This document shows, piece by piece, positions 13,019-22,955 of a DNA stretch of 53,171 bases (positions are counted from its first letter, which is position 1; every line of letters starts with the position of its first letter). Origin of the DNA: Stentor coeruleus (Eukaryota; Ciliophora; Heterotrichea; Heterotrichida; Stentoridae); the NCBI GenBank assembly GCA_001970955.1, contig MPUH01000455.1, positions 1 to 53,171 of the forward strand. The letters are read 5' to 3'. The translations under genes and the position numbers were made by a program. The notes below the pieces were generated by a model. That model was not told the origin of the DNA. It ran no database searches and saw only the letters and a list, made by a program, of their open reading frames with translations.

Positions 13019-13671
13019 TTATTATAAGTTTTAAAGAGTTTGAGCCATAACATGAATTTTTAAAAAGAATGATCCTAATGATAACAAAATGAAATATAAA
13101 ATTTTGATTCAAACATGTATTCCAAGGTGACGTTTTTATGAAAAAGGATTTATATAAATGGCACTTTTATGGTAAAAATGAATAAATTAAATATACATTA
13201 TCGTCAAGCCAAAATATTCATCAATCAAAATACTCTAAAAGCATGACCTAAAATTATTTATCCATGATTTTTAAAGTCAATCATCACAAACATAATCCTC
13301 CCTCTTTTTATAACTTAAACCAAATCTGGAATTCTGATAATATTAGAACTCTTGAAAAAGAAAACCAAAAATATGCGCATATTTTTTATAAACTCATACT
13401 TCATATATATATATTAATTATCATCAATCAAAAAATTACAATTTTAATCTAAAGATAAATTTTTTAATATCAAAATTTTATAGACAGAAAATCCTTCAAA
13501 TTATATTGATTGAAAATCAGATAACTTAAATAAATACTTAATATAAATTCTATATTCATTAACATTAAACTATCATACACCAATTTCGTGCTTTTAATGT
13601 TTTTATACCTATTAACTCTTAAAGTAAAGCTTATCATCATATAAAGTGACAGTGTTTTAAACTTGCATAAA
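13019..13671. promoter_or_regulatory. divergent spacer between copy B and the 13672 gene
   Basis: No gene is seen. The spacer separates two divergent starts and is conserved with 5881-6523. The left part is relatively G-rich and the right part C-rich on the plus strand. The minus-strand start is preceded by CTTATAATAA directly before ATG. Confidence 0.6.
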
Positions 13672-14274
13672 ATGGATTTTTCCTCACGCAGAAGGGACCC
13701 AATATTACAAGTTAATATCCAAAGTGTCCAGCAAAAAATATATAAAGCTCCAGTACCATCGTATATGAAAGTGACGACCTGGTATGAAACTAAACCAAGA
13801 GGTATAGGCAGAGGTCAATTCCACAATCAATCAGAAGGGTCTTTTAGAGTTGGAAATGATGATACTCTCGCTTATCGCCCAACAAAAAAAGTGTACCCAA
13901 TTCAGCCTCCATATACATATGAAAAGCCTGAAGGGACAAAAAAACTCATCTCTCAAACAACAAAAAACCCTATACTAAACCCAGCAGCTGAAAGCGAAGT
14001 AACTGGTAAAAAAGTGATGAATTTTGCTTTCAATAATTCAAAAGAAGAAGACATGAGATTCATGTCGAATAACTCTAGCAAGTCAAATTCATAGTAAATT
14101 TTAAGCAGTACCAAGAGAAATGCAAGTTGTGTTTTCAACTTAGAAAAAAACATCGACGAATCGCATTCACAGAAAAAGCGAGGTACTGAGAAACCATCTA
14201 CAGCTAAAAACGTGCTAAAATACGAATATGCCTTGCCTTATCGTGAAGAAAAAATAACACCTAAGATTTATTAA
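13672..14274 (+). CDS. unrecognised small basic protein, two exons
   Basis: ATG at 13672; exon 1 runs to 14093 and exon 2 from 14109 to the TAA at 14272-14274, giving about 195 aa. Without splicing the frame would stop at 14094. Removing the 15-nt intron restores a frame of 54 further codons after the split Tyr codon. The protein is polar and basic, with SRRR near the N-terminus, Pro/Tyr-rich middle segments and Ser/Asn-rich parts. I recognise no domain. Its first part was duplicated and decayed at 6524-6753. Only 19 nt separate its stop from the next ATG on the same strand, so the two genes nearly share flanks. A cytoskeletal or ciliary role would be a guess. Confidence 0.75.
14094..14108 (+). 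other. 15-nt intron in the 13672 gene
   Basis: GTAAATTTTAAGCAG interrupts a Tyr codon (TA|T), so it is phase 2. Without removal the donor G completes a TAG stop. Confidence 0.85.
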
Positions 14275-14293
14275 TTTATTATCTAAAAATACT

Positions 14294-15646
14294 ATGATTA
14301 AAGATCAGGAACTAGCGAAAAAACTTGAGGATTTAAAATACAGCCTGAAGACTAATCCTAGTATAAGGACAAATAAGCAAATAAACTCAATCATGTCTTA
14401 TATGTCCTCCTTATCATTTTTTAAAAACAGCATTGTCCCTATGGGTGAAGATGTAATTCACACAGTTTGTGGGGTAATGGAATATGAATGTTTTGAACAA
14501 GACCAATTTATATGTCAAAGAGGAGAACAAGGGGAAAAGTTTTATGTTATACTTAAAGGTAAAGTTAGAGTCATTGTAAGCTCATCTATAAATGATTGTT
14601 CTGAATATGAGACCTGCCAGCTTGAAGAAGGAGTTGGGTTTGGAGAATTTGCTTTACTTCAACACCAGCCTAGAATTGCTTCAATTCAATGTGTTGTGAA
14701 GACTGAACTCGCAGTGTTGACTAAAGAAAATTATTTGAATATAATAGGCAAGGCTGAGTCTAAACGTATGGAAGATCAAATCAGATTTCTTAAGTGTTTT
14801 TCTATATTCAAAAACTGGACAAAAGGGAATATTATGAAAATTAGTTACTTTTTTAAAGAAAAAACATATACTCGTAAAACTGTGATATTTCATGAAGGTG
14901 ATAAGGCTAGTGAAATCATATTGATTAAATCTGGAGAATTGGAAATAAGTAAATCCATGCGGACTTTCGCACACAAAAGGCCTTCATTAATGAGGATTTT
15001 TAGTCCTCCACAAAATGCTAACATAGCATTGTTAGGTCCAGGTCAAATGGTTGGTGATGAGATTTTAAATTCTGATAAGCATTTTTACACATGTACAGTT
15101 CATTCATTATTTGCTACTATACTAGTAATGAGTAAAGTAGATTTTCTAGCCCGTGTGAAAAGTGAAGACATACAAGATTTGCTTGCTTCAGAAAATGAAA
15201 CCAAAGAAAAAATGAGAAGTTTAAGAATGACGTCATTAGTTAAACTTCAAAACATTAGCAGTCCTAAAATCGAAATAAAACATAGTAAAAGCTTTGGAAA
15301 AAAATCAGAAAGTAGAATAAACCCAATTGTCAATACTCAAATCTCAAATTCAATTTTTAAAAGGAAAACAAGTAGGTTTAAAGCTTTAAACCAAGATGAT
15401 ATAAGACAAATAGCATCAAAGGCTAGAGTTAATCTTTATACTTCATCTTCACATAGTTTTTTACATACAAATTTAGGTAGATTGATTTCACCGTTATATA
15501 GTAGAGTACATGAAGAAACACTTGGGCAAAGCTTTTCGAGCCCATTAAAAATTGTACAGAAAAGGATTTTAAGTCGAGAAGGGTTGCTTAAGTCAAGAAA
15601 ACAATCCCCAGAAAATGATTGGATGATAAAAAATATTAAACAGTAA
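14294..15646 (+). CDS. protein with two cyclic-nucleotide-binding domains
   Basis: A 450-aa protein with two tandem CNB folds at about residues 38-160 and 165-285. The first contains FGEFALLQHQPRIAS (116-130), close to the phosphate-binding cassette of PKA regulatory subunits, with the cassette Glu (118) and Arg (127) in place, so it probably binds cAMP or cGMP. The second has GPGQMVGDEILNS (from about 248) but lacks the PR pair, so it may not bind nucleotide. No dimerisation/docking domain or pseudo-inhibitor site is evident at the N-terminus. The C-terminal 165 residues are Ser/Lys-rich and probably disordered. This differs from a typical PKA-R, and the partner is unknown. Confidence 0.85.
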   Translation: MIKDQELAKKLEDLKYSLKTNPSIRTNKQINSIMSYMSSLSFFKNSIVPMGEDVIHTVCGVMEYECFEQDQFICQRGEQGEKFYVILKGKVRVIVSSSINDCSEYETCQLEEGVGFGEFALLQHQPRIASIQCVVKTELAVLTKENYLNIIGKAESKRMEDQIRFLKCFSIFKNWTKGNIMKISYFFKEKTYTRKTVIFHEGDKASEIILIKSGELEISKSMRTFAHKRPSLMRIFSPPQNANIALLGPGQMVGDEILNSDKHFYTCTVHSLFATILVMSKVDFLARVKSEDIQDLLASENETKEKMRSLRMTSLVKLQNISSPKIEIKHSKSFGKKSESRINPIVNTQISNSIFKRKTSRFKALNQDDIRQIASKARVNLYTSSSHSFLHTNLGRLISPLYSRVHEETLGQSFSSPLKIVQKRILSREGLLKSRKQSPENDWMIKNIKQ

Positions 15647-16869
15647 ATTGTAAGTAATAAGTCAAGGTTTTGTGTGAAATAAGTGTTGTTGCCTTAAATA
15701 TTATTTGCAGAAAACTAATTTTATCACTAATTTAATTAAAATATACCCAAACATGAGCTTGCTCATTTTGTTTTTTTGTTGTGAAAATGGTATGAAAATA
15801 AATTTCAAGCGGATTTTCAAATTTTTTATTGAAAAAATCTTAGAGAGTAAAGCTTTGTCTGAACTGTAAATTTAAAATCCAAAAAAGTGGATTTCCTAAT
15901 ACAAACTAAAATTATTTTTTTTAAACTTTTTCTAAGTATAAGTAATATTTAGGCGATTATAATGAATATATGTGATTTGAAATCAATAGCTAGTATGATT
16001 AGCCGCAGGTTTAATGCCTTCCCTTTGTTGACCTTTTTCCAACGCATGCATCTGTCAATTGTAAAAAAAAAAATTCCATTGCTAGAATTAATTAATTTAG
16101 ATAGTTTTTGCTAAAAAATCTTTATTTAATTTTATACTTCTACTTAACTAGCATTGATTTTCCTATAGAGATTTTTTATTCTTTCCAGTTTTAATATCAG
16201 GTTTTACAACCTAAAATAATTTAAAATTATGCCTACAGTTTATGAAGTATATTCTAATAATCTTTTAAATATTTATGATTGAATTATGATCGTTGTTATA
16301 TATAGATTTTTTTTAGATAATCCTCAATAGTTTAAAAAAAAATTTTTTAGCAAAGTTTTCGGTACTATCTAAATAAATTATTTTTTAGTTTTTATTGTTA
16401 AAATACACTATATACAGTTCAACAATAAAATTTAATCAAAGATTTAACCTTAGAAAATTAAAATACAATAATCTTTAGTCTTATATTTTCATCTTTTTAT
16501 TAATCATATTTAAGGTCTTTTATGTAGTATTCAAGTAATAAATGAAATTTTATAAGCATTCAAGCTACTGATTATAGTTTAGCTCAAGTATAAAGGTTTT
16601 AAAAATACTCAAAATGTATCTATTTTTAACTATTTGATATACAAATTAATATAAACATGTTTGCGCTTTGATTTTTTATTATAAATCCGAATTTTTTTTT
16701 CATATCTTTTGTTAGAATAATCACAACTTAAGGTTATTTTTTCCTATGAAAAAACATCATTTTAACACTATTTAGATATTTTTCTTACTTATGCCATATT
16801 AGAATAATTTAGTCAAAAAACTAATTAAATGGACTTTGAATAGAATTTATTTAGCCATTTATAATCTTT
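15647..16869. other. intergenic, no gene seen
   Basis: About 1.2 kb of very AT-rich sequence between two plus-strand genes. The first part is G-richer than C on the plus strand and the part near 16870 less so. A patch at about 15990-16060 is less AT-rich, with CCGCAGG and CGCATGCATC, but I could not assign it to an RNA family. Confidence 0.5.
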
Positions 16870-18063
16870 ATGGGCTGCGCAGCAATTATGCTATCAAAAA
16901 ATAAGCGAAATCCTACTTGCAAAGTAAAAAACGGATCCAGCAAGCAAGAAGAAATTAACAACCGTATACAAGTAAAGTCATTTTCGACTGCAAATGATTA
17001 TATTTCAGTCAAGTTTCTCGGACGTGGAGCATTCTCAGAAGTGATGATGTGTAAGCATATACCTTCACAAGAGTATAGAGCACTCAAAATATTGAAGAAA
17101 AGCACTTTAGTTGATGCTCAATATTACTCTGACGGTATATTAAAAGAAGCTGTATACTTAGAGCAAATAAGAAACCAAAATGTTCTAAAACTCTGTGATT
17201 ATTTCGAAGACGATCTGAATTTATACATCGCCACTGAATTCTGTGAATCAGGGAGCCTTTTTCATCACATAAAGAAAAACTTAACGATAGAAGAAGATAA
17301 GGCTGCTGAGATAATGTATCAAATCATGTTAGCTGTGGACTATTTCCACAAGCAACATATAATCCACAGGGATATAAAACCTGAAAATATTTTTATCACT
17401 GAGTCTAAAGATATGAAAATCAAAATAGGAGATTTTGGTAACGCTTGCCATTATCAACCAAACGGTAAATTGACTGGTATTTTTGGGTCACCTTACTATC
17501 TAGCTCCAGAGGTTCTCAAAGGTGCCTATAATGAAAAAATTGATATATGGAGCTGTGGAATAACCCTTTATGTCCTTCTTACAGGAAAAGCACCATATTC
17601 CGCTCGTGATCCCAAAACTATAAAACAAGCAATTTTAACAAATCCTTTTCAAATCGACAGCAAAACCCTTCCAATAAAATCAGGTTTACTAAGGGACTTT
17701 TTACAGAAACTACTTGAAATCGACCCAGAAAAAAGAATTTCTGCTGAAGAGGCTCTTTATCACCCTTGGCTATCACAAGAAAAAATAAAAACTGAAACTT
17801 TAGTCAATTGTTTAAGCACATCGTCAAAAATTGACCTCGCATCCTCCCCTTTAACTTGTAATACCACACAGGTGCATGGGTTGGATTTGAAAAGTGTATC
17901 AGATAAAGAAAAATGTCAAGGAGCTGGGAAAAGTACTATGAATATGAAGAATGGAAATGAAATGAGAGAAAAATATACAAGGAAAAGAGTACTGAATAAA
18001 GTCGATGAAGAAAAATTTTCTGCAGGTTTGTTAGAAAAGGACTTCAGTGATAAAATGAATTAG
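16870..18063 (+). CDS. CDPK-related Ser/Thr kinase without EF-hands
   Basis: A 397-aa protein. It begins MGC, suited to N-myristoylation at Gly2 and palmitoylation at Cys3. The kinase domain spans about residues 43-305: glycine loop GRGAFS (51-56), Lys73, HRDIKPEN (166-173), DFG (188-190), APE (212-214) and the DIWSCG segment. All catalytic residues are kept, so it should be active. The fold is CAMK/CDPK-like, but the C-terminal 90 residues are basic and polar with no calcium-binding loop. No downstream intron that would add EF-hands is visible. It is therefore a CDPK-related kinase whose calcium dependence, if any, must come from elsewhere. Confidence 0.88.
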   Translation: MGCAAIMLSKNKRNPTCKVKNGSSKQEEINNRIQVKSFSTANDYISVKFLGRGAFSEVMMCKHIPSQEYRALKILKKSTLVDAQYYSDGILKEAVYLEQIRNQNVLKLCDYFEDDLNLYIATEFCESGSLFHHIKKNLTIEEDKAAEIMYQIMLAVDYFHKQHIIHRDIKPENIFITESKDMKIKIGDFGNACHYQPNGKLTGIFGSPYYLAPEVLKGAYNEKIDIWSCGITLYVLLTGKAPYSARDPKTIKQAILTNPFQIDSKTLPIKSGLLRDFLQKLLEIDPEKRISAEEALYHPWLSQEKIKTETLVNCLSTSSKIDLASSPLTCNTTQVHGLDLKSVSDKEKCQGAGKSTMNMKNGNEMREKYTRKRVLNKVDEEKFSAGLLEKDFSDKMN

Positions 18064-19404
18064 GCTTGAAAGACTTGAGAATTTTAATGTGCTTTAGTAG
18101 ATTTATAGTAAAATTCAAATATATAAATAATAAACGCAAATTTACATTAGATTTTTTAAGCTTGGTTTAATTTTTTGAAATAGATTTTAGATTTTTAAAT
18201 GGAGTAAGAATGAAACATTAAAGTTGATATAGGAATTATTTATATTTTTATGCAAATTGTTAAGATTAAATTTGTGTATTTAGGTTTTCTTGCAAGGGTT
18301 TATTATTTTTTTTATGTTCTGTTTGGTTTGCTTATATAAGCTGGTTAAATAACAAATTTCAAGAGTTTAGGAAGGTATGTATAATAGAATCTTTGTGAAT
18401 GCTAATATACAAATTTAATCTAATATTTTTGTAATTTCTGATATCTTTTCAACTTTGAGATTTTATGTTTTTATGCAACTAAGCAAGGCGATATATTAAG
18501 ATAAAGTATAATCAGAAATAATTATATCTTAAATAATTCTTTAAGGATGTAGTTTTTTAGCTTCTAAAAAATAATGAGATAGCATACAAAAAAGTTCATT
18601 TATTAGATTAATTTATCTATTTCAAACATAAATACAAGTTTAGGGTTGATTTATAGCATTACTATCATGATAATATTCAAAATCAAAGCTAAAACTTATG
18701 AAACAAAATAGTAAAGTATTGCATATATAGCAATAACCCTGAGTTTTAGTTTATCATGTTATAATTATTCTGAACTTTATTATTATGCTCTTAAGATAAT
18801 ATGCATATAAATCAATGCAATAAAGTTTAAAAATCTTAATATTTACAAGAATAAAACTAATAAAAATATAAACCTATTATAATCAATTTTTTGAATTGCT
18901 TAATTCCTATGTTTTTATAGTTATTTTCAAATCTTTGAATTATTTAAATTGATATATATGCATCTAAGATATGATTGACTAAGTAAAATATTGAAAATAT
19001 ATTCAAATTATTATATTTTGTTTCCAGCATTTTCTTTTAATCTTTATCATTTTATTATCTATTAACAGCTTAAATTTTTATAATTTCAGACAATCACAAT
19101 CAAAATAAAGTCTTGATTTTTTAGTATTTGAGATTTATCTAAATTCATTTTATTCTTGGATTTTCTTTATAGCTTAACTAGTTTAAAATTATAAAGTTTT
19201 AATTTTATAAATATATTAGAAATTTCATGTTTTGTATTGATAAAAGCTTTTCATTCTTTATAAAAGTGCAGCCATACCATCAAAAATCAAGTTTTTAAAG
19301 ATTATCTATAAAAATCTGATATAAAAATTTAAATCAGCATATTTATAGTATGCCATATATAGAAAAATCAATATCTACGATGAAAAATTCTAGTTATATA
19401 ATAA
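18064..19404. other. intergenic, no gene seen
   Basis: About 1.34 kb, very AT-rich. The first 400 nt are G-rich and C-poor on the plus strand; the skew then fades. No open frame, tRNA-like box or hairpin array was recognised. Confidence 0.5.
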
Positions 19405-20169
19405 ATGTTTCAAGCTAGTATTGCAAAAGCTCTTAGTTTCAAGAAAATTATTGAATCAGTTCGCGAATTAGTTGTAGACGTAAACTTTGAAGTAAGTCAA
19501 GATGGTTTAGCACTTCAAGCAATGGATGCATCTCATGTAGCCCTCGTTTCTTTTATTCTTAATGCTAACCAGTTCGAAGAATTCGAGTGTAACCAGCCTC
19601 AAGTATTTGGTGTGAACATTGGTAACCTTGCCAAAATATTAAAATGTGCAGATAACGATGATAGGATAACAATTAGAGCTGAATCAAATGCATCAAAACT
19701 AAGCTTCATTTTCGAAGGAAGACAAGATGAAAAACTATCTCAGTTCAATTTAAACCTTATGACCTTAGATACTGAACAACTTGGAATCCCTGATCATGAA
19801 TACACAGCAGTAATTCATATAAAAAGCGATGAGTTTACTCGCATTTGCCGCGAACTTTCTCAGATTTCAGATACTTTGACTATTGATATAAACAAAGAAA
19901 AAGTAACATTTCGTGTTGGAGGCGACCTTGGAGATGGAGAGATAACTCTTAAACATAGAGAAACAGGAAAAAACCCAACTATTATAGAAGCGCATGAGCC
20001 AGTTGCTTGTAGCTACGCAATGCGATACCTAAACCTTTTTAACAAAGCTTCAGTCTTATCAGATGAAATAATTCTCAGCATATCAGAAAATCTTCCGCTT
20101 ATAGTTCATTTTCAATTTGAACTTGGGAATATCAAATTTTATTTAGCACCTAAGGTTAATGATGAGTAA
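19405..20169 (+). CDS. PCNA: PCNA, DNA polymerase sliding clamp
   Basis: A 254-aa protein that matches PCNA along its full length (family usually 255-262 aa). It shows the two-domain clamp fold: an N-terminal domain with DGLALQAMDASHVALV, the interdomain connector around residues 118-133 (LMTLDTEQLGIP), and a C-terminal LAPKVNDE tail like the usual LAPKIEDE. It should form a homotrimeric ring that tethers replicative polymerases and PIP-box proteins in the nucleus. The ATG is preceded directly by TATATAATAA, a TATA-like string shared with other starts here. No intron. Confidence 0.97.
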   Translation: MFQASIAKALSFKKIIESVRELVVDVNFEVSQDGLALQAMDASHVALVSFILNANQFEEFECNQPQVFGVNIGNLAKILKCADNDDRITIRAESNASKLSFIFEGRQDEKLSQFNLNLMTLDTEQLGIPDHEYTAVIHIKSDEFTRICRELSQISDTLTIDINKEKVTFRVGGDLGDGEITLKHRETGKNPTIIEAHEPVACSYAMRYLNLFNKASVLSDEIILSISENLPLIVHFQFELGNIKFYLAPKVNDE

Positions 20170-21216
20170 GTTATTCATGAAAACCCTTAATAAATTTTCT
20201 GTACTATCAACAATATAGCAAAATACAATAAGTTAGGTTTACGAAATTATTATATTTTATTGATAAATATACTAAATATGCTTATATAAATTATTACTCA
20301 TATATATCATATAATTAGATAATTTCACATATATTAAACTATAAAACTTAATAATATTAATATATCTTTTTCCTGTTTAACTTTATTCGTAAAATTTTCC
20401 CATATAAAAATAATTTCCAATCATATTATTACAAGTATTTTCATCAAAGTATTGTCTATATAAATAGAATTAAAATACATTTTCTGTCAAATCTGTAATA
20501 GTATAATCACTGTCTACCTTTAAATTATATATCCTAGCTTAAGATGGGCCAGATATAAATTGATAATATCGCGATATTTATAAATCTTTTAAATTTATAG
20601 TTTAAGCAAATCAAGTAATATAATAACATTATTATAACTCACATCACCGCAATACTATTTGAATTTTTCTATTACCGATTTAAAGTTATAGTATTATCAT
20701 CCTTTACAATATCCTCATAAAACCTTTGCATATTAGACAACTATTTTTTTGATATTTTATAATATATCTTCTAATAATACTATAAACTTTGCTTAATTAT
20801 ATAACACACAAAAATATTTTATCCACTTATCTTTATAAATAAACCGCAACCTCACTAATTAAAACCAATACCAACTTCCTTATCCTCTTTCATAACCAAA
20901 CCACTTACCTTATAAACCAAAAAAAGCCTTCAAAAATTAAATTCCTAAACCACAAAACAAAAATCCTCACATCTTTTCTTCACCACATCAAAATATTTTC
21001 CCATAAAAACACCTAATAATAATTATCATCATATTTTCATAGTTCCATCCAATAATAAAATTTAAATAAATTCATAAAACCTAAATAAATCATCTAATTT
21101 CTAAAAAATCAATCTCAACTAAAATATCCATAAACCAATCTTTCTTATACAAATCATTATACTAAAACTCAATATTCCAAATCTTACAATTTAAATTCTT
21201 ATATTTAATAATAATT
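20170..21216. other. intergenic, no gene seen
   Basis: About 1.05 kb. The 3' half, from about 20820, is strikingly poor in G and rich in C and A on the plus strand up to the next ATG. No coding frame or RNA gene was recognised. Confidence 0.5.
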
Positions 21217-22728
21217 ATGGGTTGCTGCCCTACGTTTAAGAATTTTCAACAAGATTTCATAACAAAAGAGGCCATAATAGAAGAAAACCTTGAAAGTGCT
21301 TTACCATTTCAAAGACGAGATATTCGCAATAAAACTGTAATTCGAATTGTAACAAGGCAAATGATCAAATGCATTATAGGACATGTAGCAGATCATTATG
21401 AAATAAAAGAGATATTAGGTGAAGGTGCTTATGGATGTGTAAGAAGAGTAGTTCACCGTGCAACAGGTGTAGAAAGAGCTATGAAAACTATTATGAAATC
21501 TTTTGTGAAGCTTTCTGAAGTAAAAAATATGCTTTTAGAAGTTGATATACTACGCAAATTAGACCATCCGAATATTATAAAAATAACAGAAGTGATTCAA
21601 GATAACAGATGCTATCATATAGTGACTGAACTTTTTTATGGGGGAGAACTATTTGATAAAATCGTTGAATTAAAAAGCTTTAAAGAAAAACAAGCAGCAA
21701 GATATATGCACCAATTAATATCTGCGGTAAGCTATTGTCACTCTCATGGAGTATTACATAGAGACTTGAAACCTGAAAATCTTTTACTTGTAGATCAATC
21801 GAAAAATAGCCCATTAAAAGTTATTGACTTTGGCATATCAAGGCTTACTAATAACAGTTTCTCTCCAGCAAGACGTTATGGACAGGTAATATATAAATAG
21901 CCTCATTATACAGCACCAGAAGTTTTTAATAATCAATTTACTGAAAAAAGCGATATGTGGAGCTGTGGAGTAATTCTTTATGTTATGCTTTGTGGATGTT
22001 TACCATTTCTAGGAAATAAAGAAAGTCAAACAATACAGCAAATTATTAATAAAGAGCTTGATTTTCCTCAAAAAGAATGGGATAAAGTATCACAAGAAGC
22101 TAAAGATTTAACAAGTCAACTTCTAAATAAAGACCCAGAAAAAAGACCTATGGCTAAAGAGATAATCTTACATCCCTGGATACAAAGCAACATGCATGGT
22201 TTAAGTAAAAAAATACGTCTTGACTCTGTTAAAAACCTTATAACCTTTCGTTCACAAGTCAAAATCCAACATGCGACTTTTGAATTTATAGTATCTCACT
22301 TATCTACACAACAAGAGCTTATTGAACTACAAAAAGCTTTTATGATTTTAGATATAAATGGAGATGGCAAACTTAGCAGAGAGGAAATCATGACAGGGAT
22401 TGAAAAACTTAGTGTTTCAAAGTTATTTGATATTGAAACAATCATTGAAGAATGTGATGCTGATGGAAGCGATTTTATTGATTACTCGGAGTTTTTAACT
22501 GCTGCTATGGATTGGAAAGGGACTTTATCTAAGAAAAAACTCATGTCTGCATTTAAAACTTTTGACCTTAATGATGATGGGAAAATCGACTTGGATGAAC
22601 TGAAAGAAATGATTGGGGGAAATTTAGAAACTCAGGTATATGAAGATATCATGAGAGAAGTTTCTGACAACAATGATGTGGGTATTGACTATGCGTTGTT
22701 TGAGAAGATTTGTATGAAATTTGTGTGA
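21217..22728 (+). CDS. calcium-dependent protein kinase (CDPK)
   Basis: Exons 21217-21885 and 21901-22728 give 498 aa. MGCC suggests myristoylation plus palmitoylation. The kinase domain has GEGAYG (68-73), Lys90, HRDLKPEN (181-188) and DFG (204-206), followed by the autoinhibitory junction and a calmodulin-like part. Calcium loops start at about residues 374 (DINGDGKLSREE), 409 (DADGSDFIDYSE), 445 (DLNDDGKIDLDE) and a degenerate fourth at 479 (DNNDVGIDYALF). The intron lies in the activation segment, after Gln223. The usual G-T-x-x-Y motif reads G-Q-P-H-Y, so the conserved Thr is replaced by Gln. It should translate calcium signals into phosphorylation at membranes. Confidence 0.95.
21886..21900 (+). 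other. 15-nt intron in the CDPK gene
   Basis: GTAATATATAAATAG is phase 0, between a Gln codon (CAG) and a Pro codon (CCT). The acceptor TAG is an in-frame stop. Its removal restores the kinase APE motif in frame. Confidence 0.96.
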
Positions 22729-22955
22729 AAATTATTCGTTTTTTGGGTTATTTAAAGTTTAAGAACTATATTTTTTAATAGTTTTTTTATATCAGGAATA
22801 TTTTGATAATTAATTCTCATTATAATAAAACCCAAAAAGAACAACAATTTCAATAAGCAAATAGAAACTTTTAATATTTATAGACAAAAATACCACAGAA
22901 ATTTTATAATATCTAATCTTCTTTTATCCTCATTAGCCATTTATAAGTAAACTTA

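Larger units (their letters stand above)
7128..13910. repeat. segmental tandem duplication, copy B (copy A = 11-6753)
   Basis: Positions 11 onward align with 7128 onward (offset 7117, plus small indels). The aligned stretch covers the receptor 3' flank, the whole receptor gene including its intron, the divergent spacer, and the first 240 or so bases of the neighbouring plus-strand gene. Protein copies are clearly recent paralogues. Copy A reaches the left telomere directly. Confidence 0.9.

Noticed and set aside
18047-18063. GTGATAAAATGAATTAG as an intron at the end of the 16870 kinase
   Set aside because: It is 17 nt and lacks the GTA donor seen in all other introns, and no coding frame follows.
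20900-20909. ACTTACCT-like string resembling the 5' end of U1 snRNA
   Set aside because: The sequence after it bears no resemblance to U1 stem I, and the stretch is plain C-rich spacer.
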